Notes under the pieces: model-generated
Told to the model about the DNA's origin: nothing
What the model saw: the letters and a program-made list of their open reading frames with translations, nothing else
The model's database searches: none
Made by a program: the position numbers and the translations under genes
Shown: positions 1 through 6,084 of the stretch, in pieces
How the letters are laid out: every line of letters begins with the position of its first letter
Numbering within the stretch: position 1 is the stretch's first letter
NCBI GenBank assembly: GCA_900545875.1
Contig: URAQ01000109.1
Location: 1 to 6,084, forward strand
Direction of reading: 5' to 3'
Length of the DNA: 6,084 nt
Origin: an uncultured Collinsella sp.
GTDB taxonomy: Bacteria; Actinomycetota; Coriobacteriia; Coriobacteriales; Coriobacteriaceae

Positions 1-1
1 T

Positions 2-1648
2 ACCGTTACCACGGCCATCGAGGGCCTGCGCACCATCCCGGCGGTCCATGCCGTGCTGGGCGATGACCAGGGTCGCGTCGTCGCCATTACGCTCGCCATC
101 ATCATCGCGCTTTTTTTGGTGCAGCGCATCGGTACGGCCAAGATCGGTCACGCCTTTGGCCCCATCATGACGCTGTGGTTCCTGTTCCTGGGCGGCACGG
201 GTCTGTTTTTTGTATTCCAGCACCCCGCCGTGCTGCTGTGCCTCAACCCGCTGCGCGGCATCGCCTTTTTGCTGAGCCCCAACAACCACGCGGGCATCAT
301 GATTCTGGGCAGCTGCTTCCTCGCCACCACCGGTGCCGAGGCGCTCTACTCCGACATGGGCCACGTCGGCCGCGGCAACATCTACGCTACCTGGCCATTC
401 GTTAAGTGCTGCCTGCTGCTGTCCTATATGGGTCAGGGCGCTTGGCTTATGAACAACGCTGCCAACCCCGAGCTCATGGGCATTGCCGACCTCAACCCGT
501 TCTACCAGATGCTCGCCCCGGGCCTGCGCCCGTTTGCCGTCGGCCTTTCCACCGTCGCGGCCATCATCGCCTCGCAGGCGCTCATCACCGGCGCATTCTC
601 GCTGGTGTCCGAGGCCAGCCGCCTGGACCTTATGCCGCACATGCAGGTCTTCTACCCTGCCGAGACCAAGGGCCAGCTCTACATCCCCATGGTCAACAAC
701 GTCATGCTTGTCGGCTGCGTCATCGTGGTGCTGCTGTTCCAGAACTCGGCGCATATGGAAGCCGCCTACGGCCTTGCCATTACGCTGACTATGATGTGCA
801 CCACGCTGCTGCTCTTCTTCTACCTGCACGAGGAGCGCAAGCTCAAGGTTGCTCCGTGGATCTTCGCGGCCTTCTTCCTTTTGCTCGAAGGCTTCTTCTT
901 CGTGAGCTCGCTCACCAAGTTCTTCCACGGCGGCTACTTCACCATCCTCATGGCTGCACTCATCATGGGCATTATGGTGTGCTGGTACAACGGCACGGCG
1001 GTCGAGCAGCGCCAGTTTACGCTGCTGCCGCTGCGCAGCTACCTGCCGCAGCTCAAGCGCCTGCGTGACGACGACCGTTACGAGCGCATGAGCGACAACG
1101 TCGTGTACCTGACCAAGGACACCCATACCGACTACATCGACCGCGATATCGTCTACTCGATCTTGGACAAGCATCCCAAGCGTGCCCACGCCTGGTGGTT
1201 TGTGAACGTCGAGACCATGGACGAACCGCACACCTTTGCCTATTCGGTCGAGACGTTCGGCACCGACTACGTGTTCCGCGTGCATCTTTACCTGGGCTAC
1301 AAGATCAACCAGCGCGTCAATGCCTACCTGCGTCAGGTTGTTCAGGACCTGGCTGCCACCGGCGAGCTGCCGCCGCAGACGCATGACTACTCGGTCTACA
1401 AGGATCCGGGTAACATCGGTACGTTCAAGTTCGTCCTGATCCGTAAGCTTCTGGCGCCCGAAAGCGATGTGGAGCCCAGCGAGCGCACGGCCATCACGCT
1501 CAAGTACATCATCCGCCGCGCCGCCGGCACGCCCGCGCGTTGGTACGGCCTGGAGAACTCCAACGTGAGCTTTGAGTACGTGCCGCTGTTCACCAAGTTC
1601 AAGGCCGTGAACAAGATGCAGCGCCTGGCCCCCAACGAGCGGCCGTAG
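2..1648 (+). CDS. kup: KUP-family potassium uptake transporter, 5' end missing
   Basis: Low-affinity K+ uptake protein of the cytoplasmic membrane, probably K+/H+ symport as known for the KUP/HAK/KT family. The reading frame is open to the left edge and the first visible codons read TVTTAIEGL, which matches the conserved family segment after the second or third membrane helix. The GTG at 53 is therefore internal and the true start is upstream of the window. The 548 visible residues hold a series of hydrophobic helices up to about residue 330. They include the family hallmark TTGAEALYSDMGHVGRG and the FHGGYFTILMAALIMG block that ends the membrane part. A soluble C-terminal domain of about 210 residues follows. 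With the roughly 110 missing residues the protein would be about 650 aa, normal for the family. The conserved acidic residues in AIEGL and GAEALY are present. No frameshift is seen. It is followed by a small membrane protein and a Kdp-type two-component system. Confidence 0.95.
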   Translation, partial: TVTTAIEGLRTIPAVHAVLGDDQGRVVAITLAIIIALFLVQRIGTAKIGHAFGPIMTLWFLFLGGTGLFFVFQHPAVLLCLNPLRGIAFLLSPNNHAGIMILGSCFLATTGAEALYSDMGHVGRGNIYATWPFVKCCLLLSYMGQGAWLMNNAANPELMGIADLNPFYQMLAPGLRPFAVGLSTVAAIIASQALITGAFSLVSEASRLDLMPHMQVFYPAETKGQLYIPMVNNVMLVGCVIVVLLFQNSAHMEAAYGLAITLTMMCTTLLLFFYLHEERKLKVAPWIFAAFFLLLEGFFFVSSLTKFFHGGYFTILMAALIMGIMVCWYNGTAVEQRQFTLLPLRSYLPQLKRLRDDDRYERMSDNVVYLTKDTHTDYIDRDIVYSILDKHPKRAHAWWFVNVETMDEPHTFAYSVETFGTDYVFRVHLYLGYKINQRVNAYLRQVVQDLAATGELPPQTHDYSVYKDPGNIGTFKFVLIRKLLAPESDVEPSERTAITLKYIIRRAAGTPARWYGLENSNVSFEYVPLFTKFKAVNKMQRLAPNERP

Positions 1649-1696
1649 ACGTCGGCGGCTACACGGAGTTGGTTTTTGATGGATAAGCATGAGGCC

Positions 1697-1703
1697 GGGG
1701 AGG
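1697..1703 (+). promoter_or_regulatory. Strong Shine-Dalgarno that decides the start of the small protein
   Basis: GGGGAGG lies five bases before the ATG at 1709 and is nearly the ideal anti-16S match. An in-frame ATG at 1679 (with TTG at 1676) has only a GGAG at 1665-1668, ten bases upstream. I therefore prefer 1709 as the start; a longer form from 1679 with ten extra residues is possible. Confidence 0.75.
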
Positions 1704-1708
1704 TAAAC

Positions 1709-1903
1709 ATGGATACAAAGGCGCTCGATGGCCGTGAGGCGGTGGTCGAAATGGTGCGTGAGGCGCGCGTCGACGCCGCCGAAGATCGGTTCTTTACGAA
1801 TCGTGCCAACATGGATATGGCCGATCGCGTAATTTCGATCGTGGCACTGGTATTTGGAGCGGTGTGCGTGTGTGCCCTGCTCGCGCACGTGCTGTTTGTC
1901 TAG
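1709..1903 (+). CDS. Small single-pass membrane protein, unknown function (64 aa)
   Basis: I do not recognise this protein. It has a charged, helix-prone N-terminal part (about residues 1-40, with many Glu, Asp and Arg) followed by one hydrophobic segment at about 41-64 (VISIVALVFGAVCVCALLAH). The protein ends inside or just after that segment, so it looks tail-anchored with its N-terminus probably in the cytoplasm. Two cysteines (residues 53 and 55) sit in the helix. There is no signal peptide or known motif. The start is set by a strong ribosome binding site. It lies 60 bases after kup in the same direction and just before a terminator, so it is probably co-transcribed with kup. Its position between a K+ transporter and a Kdp-type kinase suggests, but does not show, a role as an accessory or regulator. 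It is not obviously KdpF, which is shorter and hydrophobic from its N-terminus. Confidence 0.75.
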   Translation: MDTKALDGREAVVEMVREARVDAAEDRFFTNRANMDMADRVISIVALVFGAVCVCALLAHVLFV

Positions 1904-1934
1904 CGACCGCAGGTTGCAAAGGCTATACACTTGG

Positions 1935-1960
1935 AACCACCACAAGGGAAACCACCACAA
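1935..1960 (+). repeat. Tandem 11-base direct repeat AACCACCACAA
   Basis: AACCACCACAA occurs at 1935-1945 and again at 1950-1960, in register 15 bases apart. The second copy is the 5' arm of the terminator hairpin. The first copy, with its flanking GGG, could pair with the same 3' arm with only a small bulge. The two copies are thus alternative partners for one downstream arm. Confidence 0.8.
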
Positions 1961-1994
1961 AGGTGCCTGTCCCTTTGTGGTGGTTTTTGTTTTT
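1949..1994 (+). terminator. Strong intrinsic terminator between the small gene and the kinase
   Basis: Arms 1949-1963 and 1972-1986 are perfectly complementary over 15 base pairs (AAACCACCACAAAGG with its reverse complement). The loop is eight bases, and the T-rich run TTTTTGTTTTT at 1984-1994 follows. This fits a rho-independent terminator on the plus strand for kup and the small gene. The minus strand lacks a comparable T run after the hairpin. It ends only 20 bases before the proposed kinase start, which leaves little space for a separate promoter downstream. Confidence 0.88.
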
Positions 1995-2014
1995 GAGAGA
2001 GGGGCGGGGCGCTG

Positions 2015-3640
2015 ATGGACGTCCGTGCGGACGGTGATATTGCCGAGAACTTTTGGTGGCGGCGCACTACGATGACGCGTCGCGGCCCCCTGTACGATAT
2101 CTGCGTGTCGGTGGGGCTGCTGGTCGCGGCGACGATTGTGGGCGCGCTGCTCGACCATCCGGGTCTCGCGCCGAGCATCATGATCGTCTATGTGTTCGCC
2201 GTTCAGCTGTGCGCATTCTTTACCTGGAGTCGCCTGTATTGCTTGCTGAGCTCGGCTGCCGCCGTGGCGCTCTACAACTTCTTGTTTGTCGACCCGCGCT
2301 ACTCGCTGTCGCTTATCGACCGCGGCTATCCCGGCATGTTCTTCATCATGTTCGTGGTCTCGCTTGTGTCGAGCTCGATTGCGTTGGCCCTGCGCCGCGC
2401 CTTGGCACAGGCTGCCGCCAGCGACCGCCGCACGCATATGGTGCTCGAGACCAATCGCATGTTGCAGCGCTGCGCCGACGAGCAGCAGATCGTTCACGCC
2501 ATGGCCACGCAGCTGGCGCGTCTTTCGGGCTGTCCGGTCGTGTGGTACAGCGCCGACGCCGAGGGCGATGACCTGCTGCCGCGTGCGACATACACGGCCG
2601 TGGGCGATGCCGCGCCGGTGCACGAGCTGGCGCCGCAGATGCCACCGCGGCTCTCGGCGTCCGCCTATGTGGGAACGCCGCTCGATGCTACGTTCGGCGG
2701 CTCGGCGTTTTATGGCATCTACCTGACGGTTCGCACAGGCGACGGCTTCGCGCGCTCGGGCGACCCCGCCTCGGTGGTGGGCGTGCTGGCTATCGTTGCC
2801 GAGCCCGACGTGCTGACGCACGAGGAGCGGACACTTGCCGATGCTATCGTGAGCGAAGGCGAGCTGGCGCTCGATCGCGCCCGCGCCATGGAGGCCCGCG
2901 AGGAGGCGGCGGTGCTTGCCAAAAATGAGCAGCTGCGCGCCAACCTGCTGCGCTCCATCTCGCACGACCTGCGCACGCCGCTCACCAGTATTTCGGGCAA
3001 TGCCGATGTCCTGCTCGACCAGGGTTCGACCGGCACCGCGGTGCTCGACGCCCAAACGCGCCGCGGCCTGCTCCTGTCCATTCGCTCGGATGCGCAATGG
3101 CTCAACGCCACCGTCGAGAACCTGCTCGCCATCACCAAGCTCGAGGGCGGCGGTATGCGCCTGTCGACCACGCTCGAGCTCATGGACGATATCGTGGAGG
3201 AGGCGCTGCGCCACGTGAACCCTGCCGTGCGCGAGCACGACCTTAAGGTGGTGGCGTGCGATGAGCCGGCGCTCGTCAACGTCGATGCGCGCCTGATGGT
3301 GCAGCTGGTGGTCAATCTGGTGAACAACGCCATCACCTATACGCCCGCAGGCTCGCATATCATGATTTCGATTAGCGTCGACGATGGACGCGTGGCGTGC
3401 TCGGTGGCCGATGACGGCCCGGGCATTGCGCCCGAGGACCGCGAGCGAATCTTTGAGTCGTTCTACACCGCCAACCACGGTCTTGCCGACAGCCATCGCA
3501 GCGTGGGCCTGGGTCTTTCGCTCTGCCGCTCCATTGCGCTGGCGCATGGCGGTAGCATAGAGGTTGCCGCGGCGGACCCGCACGGCTCGGTCTTTACGAT
3601 TGAGCTTCCCGTCGCCGACGTTTCGTTTGATAAGGAGTAG
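2015..3640 (+). CDS. kdpD: KdpD-like sensor histidine kinase without the N-terminal KdpD/USP domain
   Basis: Membrane sensor kinase that should autophosphorylate on His and pass phosphate to the adjacent KdpE-type regulator. Domains in order: DUF4118 with four membrane helices at about 29-47, 53-69, 74-92 and 107-128, including the signature YNFLFVDPRYSLSL; a GAF-like region at about 145-285; HisKA with SHDLRTPL (phosphoacceptor His317); and HATPase with N box NLVNNA (Asn434, 437, 438), G1 box DDGPGI (466-471) and G2 box GLGL (498-501). All catalytic motifs are intact. At 541 aa it is much shorter than E. coli KdpD (894 aa), because the N-terminal cytoplasmic KdpD and USP-like module is absent. 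The upstream sequence is a terminator and another gene, so this is not a missed start. ATG 2015 has a purine-rich AGAGAGGGG upstream. ATG 2072 (residue 20) has a weaker site but would give a more typical N-terminus just before helix 1. The symbol marks family, not proven function. Confidence 0.9.
   Translation: MDVRADGDIAENFWWRRTTMTRRGPLYDICVSVGLLVAATIVGALLDHPGLAPSIMIVYVFAVQLCAFFTWSRLYCLLSSAAAVALYNFLFVDPRYSLSLIDRGYPGMFFIMFVVSLVSSSIALALRRALAQAAASDRRTHMVLETNRMLQRCADEQQIVHAMATQLARLSGCPVVWYSADAEGDDLLPRATYTAVGDAAPVHELAPQMPPRLSASAYVGTPLDATFGGSAFYGIYLTVRTGDGFARSGDPASVVGVLAIVAEPDVLTHEERTLADAIVSEGELALDRARAMEAREEAAVLAKNEQLRANLLRSISHDLRTPLTSISGNADVLLDQGSTGTAVLDAQTRRGLLLSIRSDAQWLNATVENLLAITKLEGGGMRLSTTLELMDDIVEEALRHVNPAVREHDLKVVACDEPALVNVDARLMVQLVVNLVNNAITYTPAGSHIMISISVDDGRVACSVADDGPGIAPEDRERIFESFYTANHGLADSHRSVGLGLSLCRSIALAHGGSIEVAAADPHGSVFTIELPVADVSFDKE
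3632..3637 (+). promoter_or_regulatory. Ribosome binding site for the response regulator, inside the kinase 3' end
   Basis: AAGGAG lies seven bases before the GTG at 3645 and overlaps the last codons of the kinase. It supports GTG 3645 over the in-frame upstream starts that would overlap the kinase by about 80 bases and encode unrelated Arg/Ser-rich sequence. It also indicates translational coupling of the two genes. Confidence 0.85.
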
Positions 3641-3644
3641 CGCT

Positions 3645-4358
3645 GTGCCGAACTCTGCCGTAAAACCGCTCATCTTGGTCGTTGAGGACGATCCCGCCGT
3701 CCGCAACCTTATTGTTGCCGCGCTCGAGGCGCACGGCTTGCGTCATATGGCCGTGGAGACCGCCCATGCCGCCATCGCCGCCGCCTCATCGCAGGCACCG
3801 AGCATCGTGCTGCTCGATCTGGGCCTGCCCGATATGGACGGCGTCAAGGTGGTGGAGTCGGTGCGCGCATGGTCGGGCATGCCGATCATCGTGGTCTCGG
3901 CGCGCAGCGAGGACGCGGACAAGATTCGCGCGCTCGATGCCGGCGCCGATGACTACCTGACCAAGCCGTTTTCGGTCGAGGAACTGCTTGCACGCATTCG
4001 CACGACGCTCAGGCGCCTTTCGTATGCGCAAACGGGTGGTGTTGCCTCCGAGGGCTCGTTCGATACCGGTGAGCTGCATATCGACTTTGATGCCGGCATT
4101 GCCACGATGGATGGCGAGGAGCTGCATCTGACGCCGATTGAGTACAAGCTCTTGTGCCTGCTGGCACATAACGCCGACAAGGTACTAACGCACCAGTTTA
4201 TCCTGCACGAGATTTGGGGCACGGCAACTAAGAGCGACCTGGCGAGCCTGCGCGTCTTTATGGGCACGCTGCGCAAGAAGATCGAGTCCGACCCCGCGCA
4301 CCCGCGCTATATCCAAACACACGTGGGCATCGGTTACCGATTGGTCACCCAAGGCTAG
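3645..4358 (+). CDS. kdpE: KdpE-type OmpR/PhoB-family response regulator
   Basis: DNA-binding transcription factor activated by phosphorylation from the upstream kinase. The 237 residues begin with GTG and split into a receiver domain (about 8-125) and a winged-helix DNA-binding domain (about 140-235). Receiver residues are complete: acidic pair Asp15/Asp16, phosphoacceptor Asp58 in LLDLGLPDMDG, switch Ser85 in IIVVSARS, and Lys107 in LTKPF. The effector domain shows LTPIEYKLLCLL, the recognition-helix region LRVFMGTLRKKIE, and the closing HVGIGYRL hairpin, all close to KdpE. Length is near that of E. coli KdpE (225 aa). Only four bases separate it from the kinase, so the pair is one operon. 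In known systems KdpE activates kdpFABC; no such genes are in this window, so its target is unknown. The neighbouring kup is a candidate by position only. Confidence 0.93.
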   Translation: MPNSAVKPLILVVEDDPAVRNLIVAALEAHGLRHMAVETAHAAIAAASSQAPSIVLLDLGLPDMDGVKVVESVRAWSGMPIIVVSARSEDADKIRALDAGADDYLTKPFSVEELLARIRTTLRRLSYAQTGGVASEGSFDTGELHIDFDAGIATMDGEELHLTPIEYKLLCLLAHNADKVLTHQFILHEIWGTATKSDLASLRVFMGTLRKKIESDPAHPRYIQTHVGIGYRLVTQG

Positions 4359-4383
4359 ATCGCCAACCACCGTCCCAATATGA

Positions 4384-4460
4384 GTTGCGGTGAAATACGG
4401 ACGGAAATGGCCTATTTGGCGGCCAAACAGTCCATATTCCACCGCAACTTTGTTTATTTG
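4384..4460 (+). terminator. Large imperfect palindrome with T-rich tail in the convergent gap
   Basis: The outer arms GTTGCGGTG (4384-4392) and CACCGCAAC (4440-4448) pair perfectly. Pairing continues inward through about ten more positions with two mismatches, giving 17 of 19 pairs (4384-4402 with 4430-4448). The inner part holds a second small stem, TGGCC (4408-4412) with GGCCA (4421-4425), or alternatively TTTGG with CCAAA. TTTGTTTATTTG follows at 4449-4460, so it can end transcription from kdpE. The T-rich tail overlaps the minus-strand stop codon. On the minus strand the hairpin lacks a T run, so it is a weak terminator for the methyltransferase gene. The long, nested shape is more than a terminator needs, and it may be a dispersed palindromic repeat. 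Confidence 0.65.
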
Positions 4461-6084
4461 CCCCTGGGTTTGCTGGCGTAGAACTTCTTCTTTTTGGGCT
4501 TGCCGGCGGGGGAGGGCTTGCCGACAAAGTTGGGCTTGCCGTTGCCGGTCTGCGCGTGCGCGGGCGCCGTTGCGCGAGGCTTGCGCGCCTCGGGGTTGCG
4601 CAGCTCCTCGGTTCGCTCGGCAATCTCCTCGGCGCTAAAGCCGACCTCGGCCATGGCGTCCTCGATGGGCAGGCGGCGCACGATATAGCAGTGGTGCACC
4701 TTCTGGTTGCGTGCGAAATCCTCGGGGATGGTCTGCGCCGTAATGTCCTCCAGCACGACGCCCACGCGCGCGAGCTTGCGCGTTTCGGGGCGGAAACCGC
4801 GCAGGTTGCAGCTAAAGATGGCATGGCCGCCCTGTGCAAGCAGGCGTGAAACGCCGGCCAAAAGCTCAACATGGTCGCGCTGGACATCCCAGGTGCGGCG
4901 GCCCATCTTGGACGAGTTCGAAAACGTGGGCGGATCGACAAAGATCAAGTCCCAGCGGTTGCGCGTCTGGCGCTGGTCGCGAATCCAGGCGAGCACGTCG
5001 TCGCGCACAAAATGATGCTGCGGACCAACAAAGCCGTTCTGGCGCATATTGCGCTCGGCCCAGTCCAGGTAGGTGTTGGAGAGGTCCACGGTGACGGTCT
5101 CCTCCACGCCGGCATCGGCCGCATAGCAGGTCGCGGTGCCGGTGTAGGCGAACAGGTTGAGGAAGCGGCGCGCCTGTTTGGCGTGCTCGCGCACCAGGTT
5201 GCGGGTGACGCGGTGATCCAAGAAGATGCCCACATCCAGGTAGTCATCAAAGTTGACGGCAAAGGTGAGCCCGCCTTCTTCGATGAGCGGCAGACGACGG
5301 CGCGCGATGTTGGCGCGCTCGCCCGATGCACCCTTGCCGGCGCCCTGCTTGCCGTACTGCGAGCCGCCGCGCGAGCGCATGCGGGCCTTGGCGTGCACAT
5401 GCTCGGCGGGAACATCTAGGATGCGCGGCGCGATGGCCAAGATGTCGAGCATGCGGGCCTGGGCCAGCGCGGGATCGATGGTCTTGGGCGCGGCGTATTC
5501 GGCGATGACGAGCCAGCGGCCCGGCGTCTGCGGGCAGCCCTCGTACAGGTCGATGGCGGCGGAGTAGTCGGGCAGGTCGGCATCGTAGACGCGGTAGCAG
5601 CTCACGCCCTCGCGCTTGGCCCACTTGCGGCGCAGACGGGCATTCTTGCGCAGGCGGTTGGCGAACTGCTCGGACTCCGGGATGAGCACGGGCAGCGGCT
5701 TGCCGTCGCCCAAGTCGAGCGTGGCGGCAGGTTCGGGCATGGAGGAAGCGGCGGCTTCGTCTTCGGCGTCCGTGGACTGTTCCTCGGCGTTTATGCTGGT
5801 CGCAGCCTCGAATGCCGCGGCGGCGTGGTCGAGCGAGGGCCAAACCTCAAGAGCCGCCTCCTCGTTATTGGGCATGACGGCGATCGAGCGCTCGGGCTCG
5901 GCGTGGAGCGCGCGGGCCAGCAAGCCGTCGCGGGTGAGAGCGGCGACCGGCGCCGAAGCGAGCTCGGGGGCGCGGCGCAGCTCGCCGACCAGCGTCATGG
6001 CGTCGTGCATGAGTGAAAGCGGTGTCTCGGTGGTGTCTGCGACTACGGCGGCTCCGGCGACGGTGCCAGCATGGTCCAGCACGG
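4454..6084 (-). CDS. rlmL: Bifunctional 23S rRNA methyltransferase RlmKL, N-terminal part missing
   Basis: Cytoplasmic SAM-dependent enzyme. In E. coli the fused protein makes m2G2445 (RlmL half) and m7G2069 (RlmK half) in 23S rRNA. The visible 543 residues hold the end of the RlmL methyltransferase domain (to about residue 80), an Ala/Glu/Asp-rich linker (about 85-130), and the whole RlmK half. RlmK starts at FANRLRKNARLRRKWAKREG and has CYRVYDADLPDYSAAID, EYAAPKTID, the DYLDVGIFLDHR motif, SAM-binding FLNLFAYTGTAT (307-318), and the catalytic-type DPPTFSNS (383-390). The DFARNQKVHHCYIV ending is also typical. A Lys/Pro/Gly-rich tail of about 50 residues follows and is longer than in E. coli. 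The frame stays open to the right edge, so the GTG at 6082 is internal and the THUMP and first SAM motifs lie outside. It is convergent with kdpE. Confidence 0.92.
   Translation of the reverse strand, partial: VLDHAGTVAGAAVVADTTETPLSLMHDAMTLVGELRRAPELASAPVAALTRDGLLARALHAEPERSIAVMPNNEEAALEVWPSLDHAAAAFEAATSINAEEQSTDAEDEAAASSMPEPAATLDLGDGKPLPVLIPESEQFANRLRKNARLRRKWAKREGVSCYRVYDADLPDYSAAIDLYEGCPQTPGRWLVIAEYAAPKTIDPALAQARMLDILAIAPRILDVPAEHVHAKARMRSRGGSQYGKQGAGKGASGERANIARRRLPLIEEGGLTFAVNFDDYLDVGIFLDHRVTRNLVREHAKQARRFLNLFAYTGTATCYAADAGVEETVTVDLSNTYLDWAERNMRQNGFVGPQHHFVRDDVLAWIRDQRQTRNRWDLIFVDPPTFSNSSKMGRRTWDVQRDHVELLAGVSRLLAQGGHAIFSCNLRGFRPETRKLARVGVVLEDITAQTIPEDFARNQKVHHCYIVRRLPIEDAMAEVGFSAEEIAERTEELRNPEARKPRATAPAHAQTGNGKPNFVGKPSPAGKPKKKKFYASKPRGK

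Noticed and set aside
53..55. GTG as the true start of kup
   Set aside because: The frame upstream is open and encodes the conserved TTAIEGL family segment, so the gene begins before the window.
406..1068. 220-aa open frame inside kup in another frame
   Set aside because: Its translation is Arg/Pro/His/Ala-rich, typical of an off-frame reading of a GC-rich gene, and kup is clearly the real frame.
1914..1929. Possible promoter TTGCAA / TATACA upstream of the terminator
   Set aside because: The two boxes are only four bases apart, far from the usual 17, and no other good -35 box pairs with TATACA.
2719..3336. 205-aa minus-strand open frame opposite the kinase
   Set aside because: Ser/Arg-rich mirror frame over the HisKA and ATPase motifs; no family features.
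3564..3644. Longer N-terminus for the response regulator starting within the kinase
   Set aside because: The added residues are Arg/Ser-rich and unlike any receiver domain; the AAGGAG plus GTG at 3645 gives the standard start.
4345..4941. 198-aa minus-strand open frame overlapping the end of the methyltransferase gene
   Set aside because: Runs in a shifted frame on the same strand and crosses the palindrome; its sequence is Arg/Pro/Ser-rich and off-frame.
4871..5419. 182-aa plus-strand open frame opposite the methyltransferase gene
   Set aside because: It lies fully antisense to a well-conserved gene in GC-rich DNA, where long mirror frames are common. It has no recognisable motif and no good ribosome binding site.
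6080..6082. GTG as the true start of the methyltransferase gene
   Set aside because: The visible N-terminus corresponds to the end of the RlmL methyltransferase domain and the frame is open to the window edge, so the gene continues beyond it.

Overview
The window is a GC-rich bacterial chromosome segment with long ORFs, GC-rich third codon positions and GTG starts. It reads like an actinobacterial genome. A Coriobacteriia member such as Collinsella is my best guess, from the overall style and the gene set; this is an inference and no marker gene here proves it.

Layout. (1) From the left edge to about 1650 is the 3' part of a kup gene for a KUP/HAK/KT potassium transporter; its start lies outside the window. 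(2) At 1709-1903 is a 64-residue protein of unknown function with one C-terminal membrane helix and a very strong ribosome binding site. (3) At 1904-2014 is a short gap with a duplicated 11-base block and a strong intrinsic terminator, which ends only about 20 bases before the next gene. (4) At 2015-3640 is a KdpD-family sensor histidine kinase that keeps the four-helix DUF4118 membrane domain, a GAF-like region and the kinase core, but lacks the large N-terminal KdpD/USP sensor module. (5) At 3645-4358, four bases later, is its KdpE-type OmpR-family response regulator. (6) At 4359-4453 is a convergent gap with a large imperfect palindrome. (7) On the minus strand, 4454 to the right edge, is the C-terminal part of a fused 23S rRNA methyltransferase RlmKL, whose N-terminal part lies beyond the window.

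How the genes may work together. The first four genes look like a potassium-homeostasis block: a constitutive-type K+ uptake protein, a small membrane protein, and a Kdp-type two-component system. No kdpFABC pump genes are seen here. The kinase and regulator are clearly one transcription unit. Whether they are co-transcribed with kup depends on how much transcription passes the terminator at 1949-1994. The rRNA methyltransferase is a separate convergent housekeeping gene.

I see no tRNA, rRNA, CRISPR array, insertion sequence or phage gene. Most of the window is ordinary chromosomal content. The most interesting parts are the kup/Kdp two-component pairing, the unknown small membrane protein and the two structured intergenic regions.
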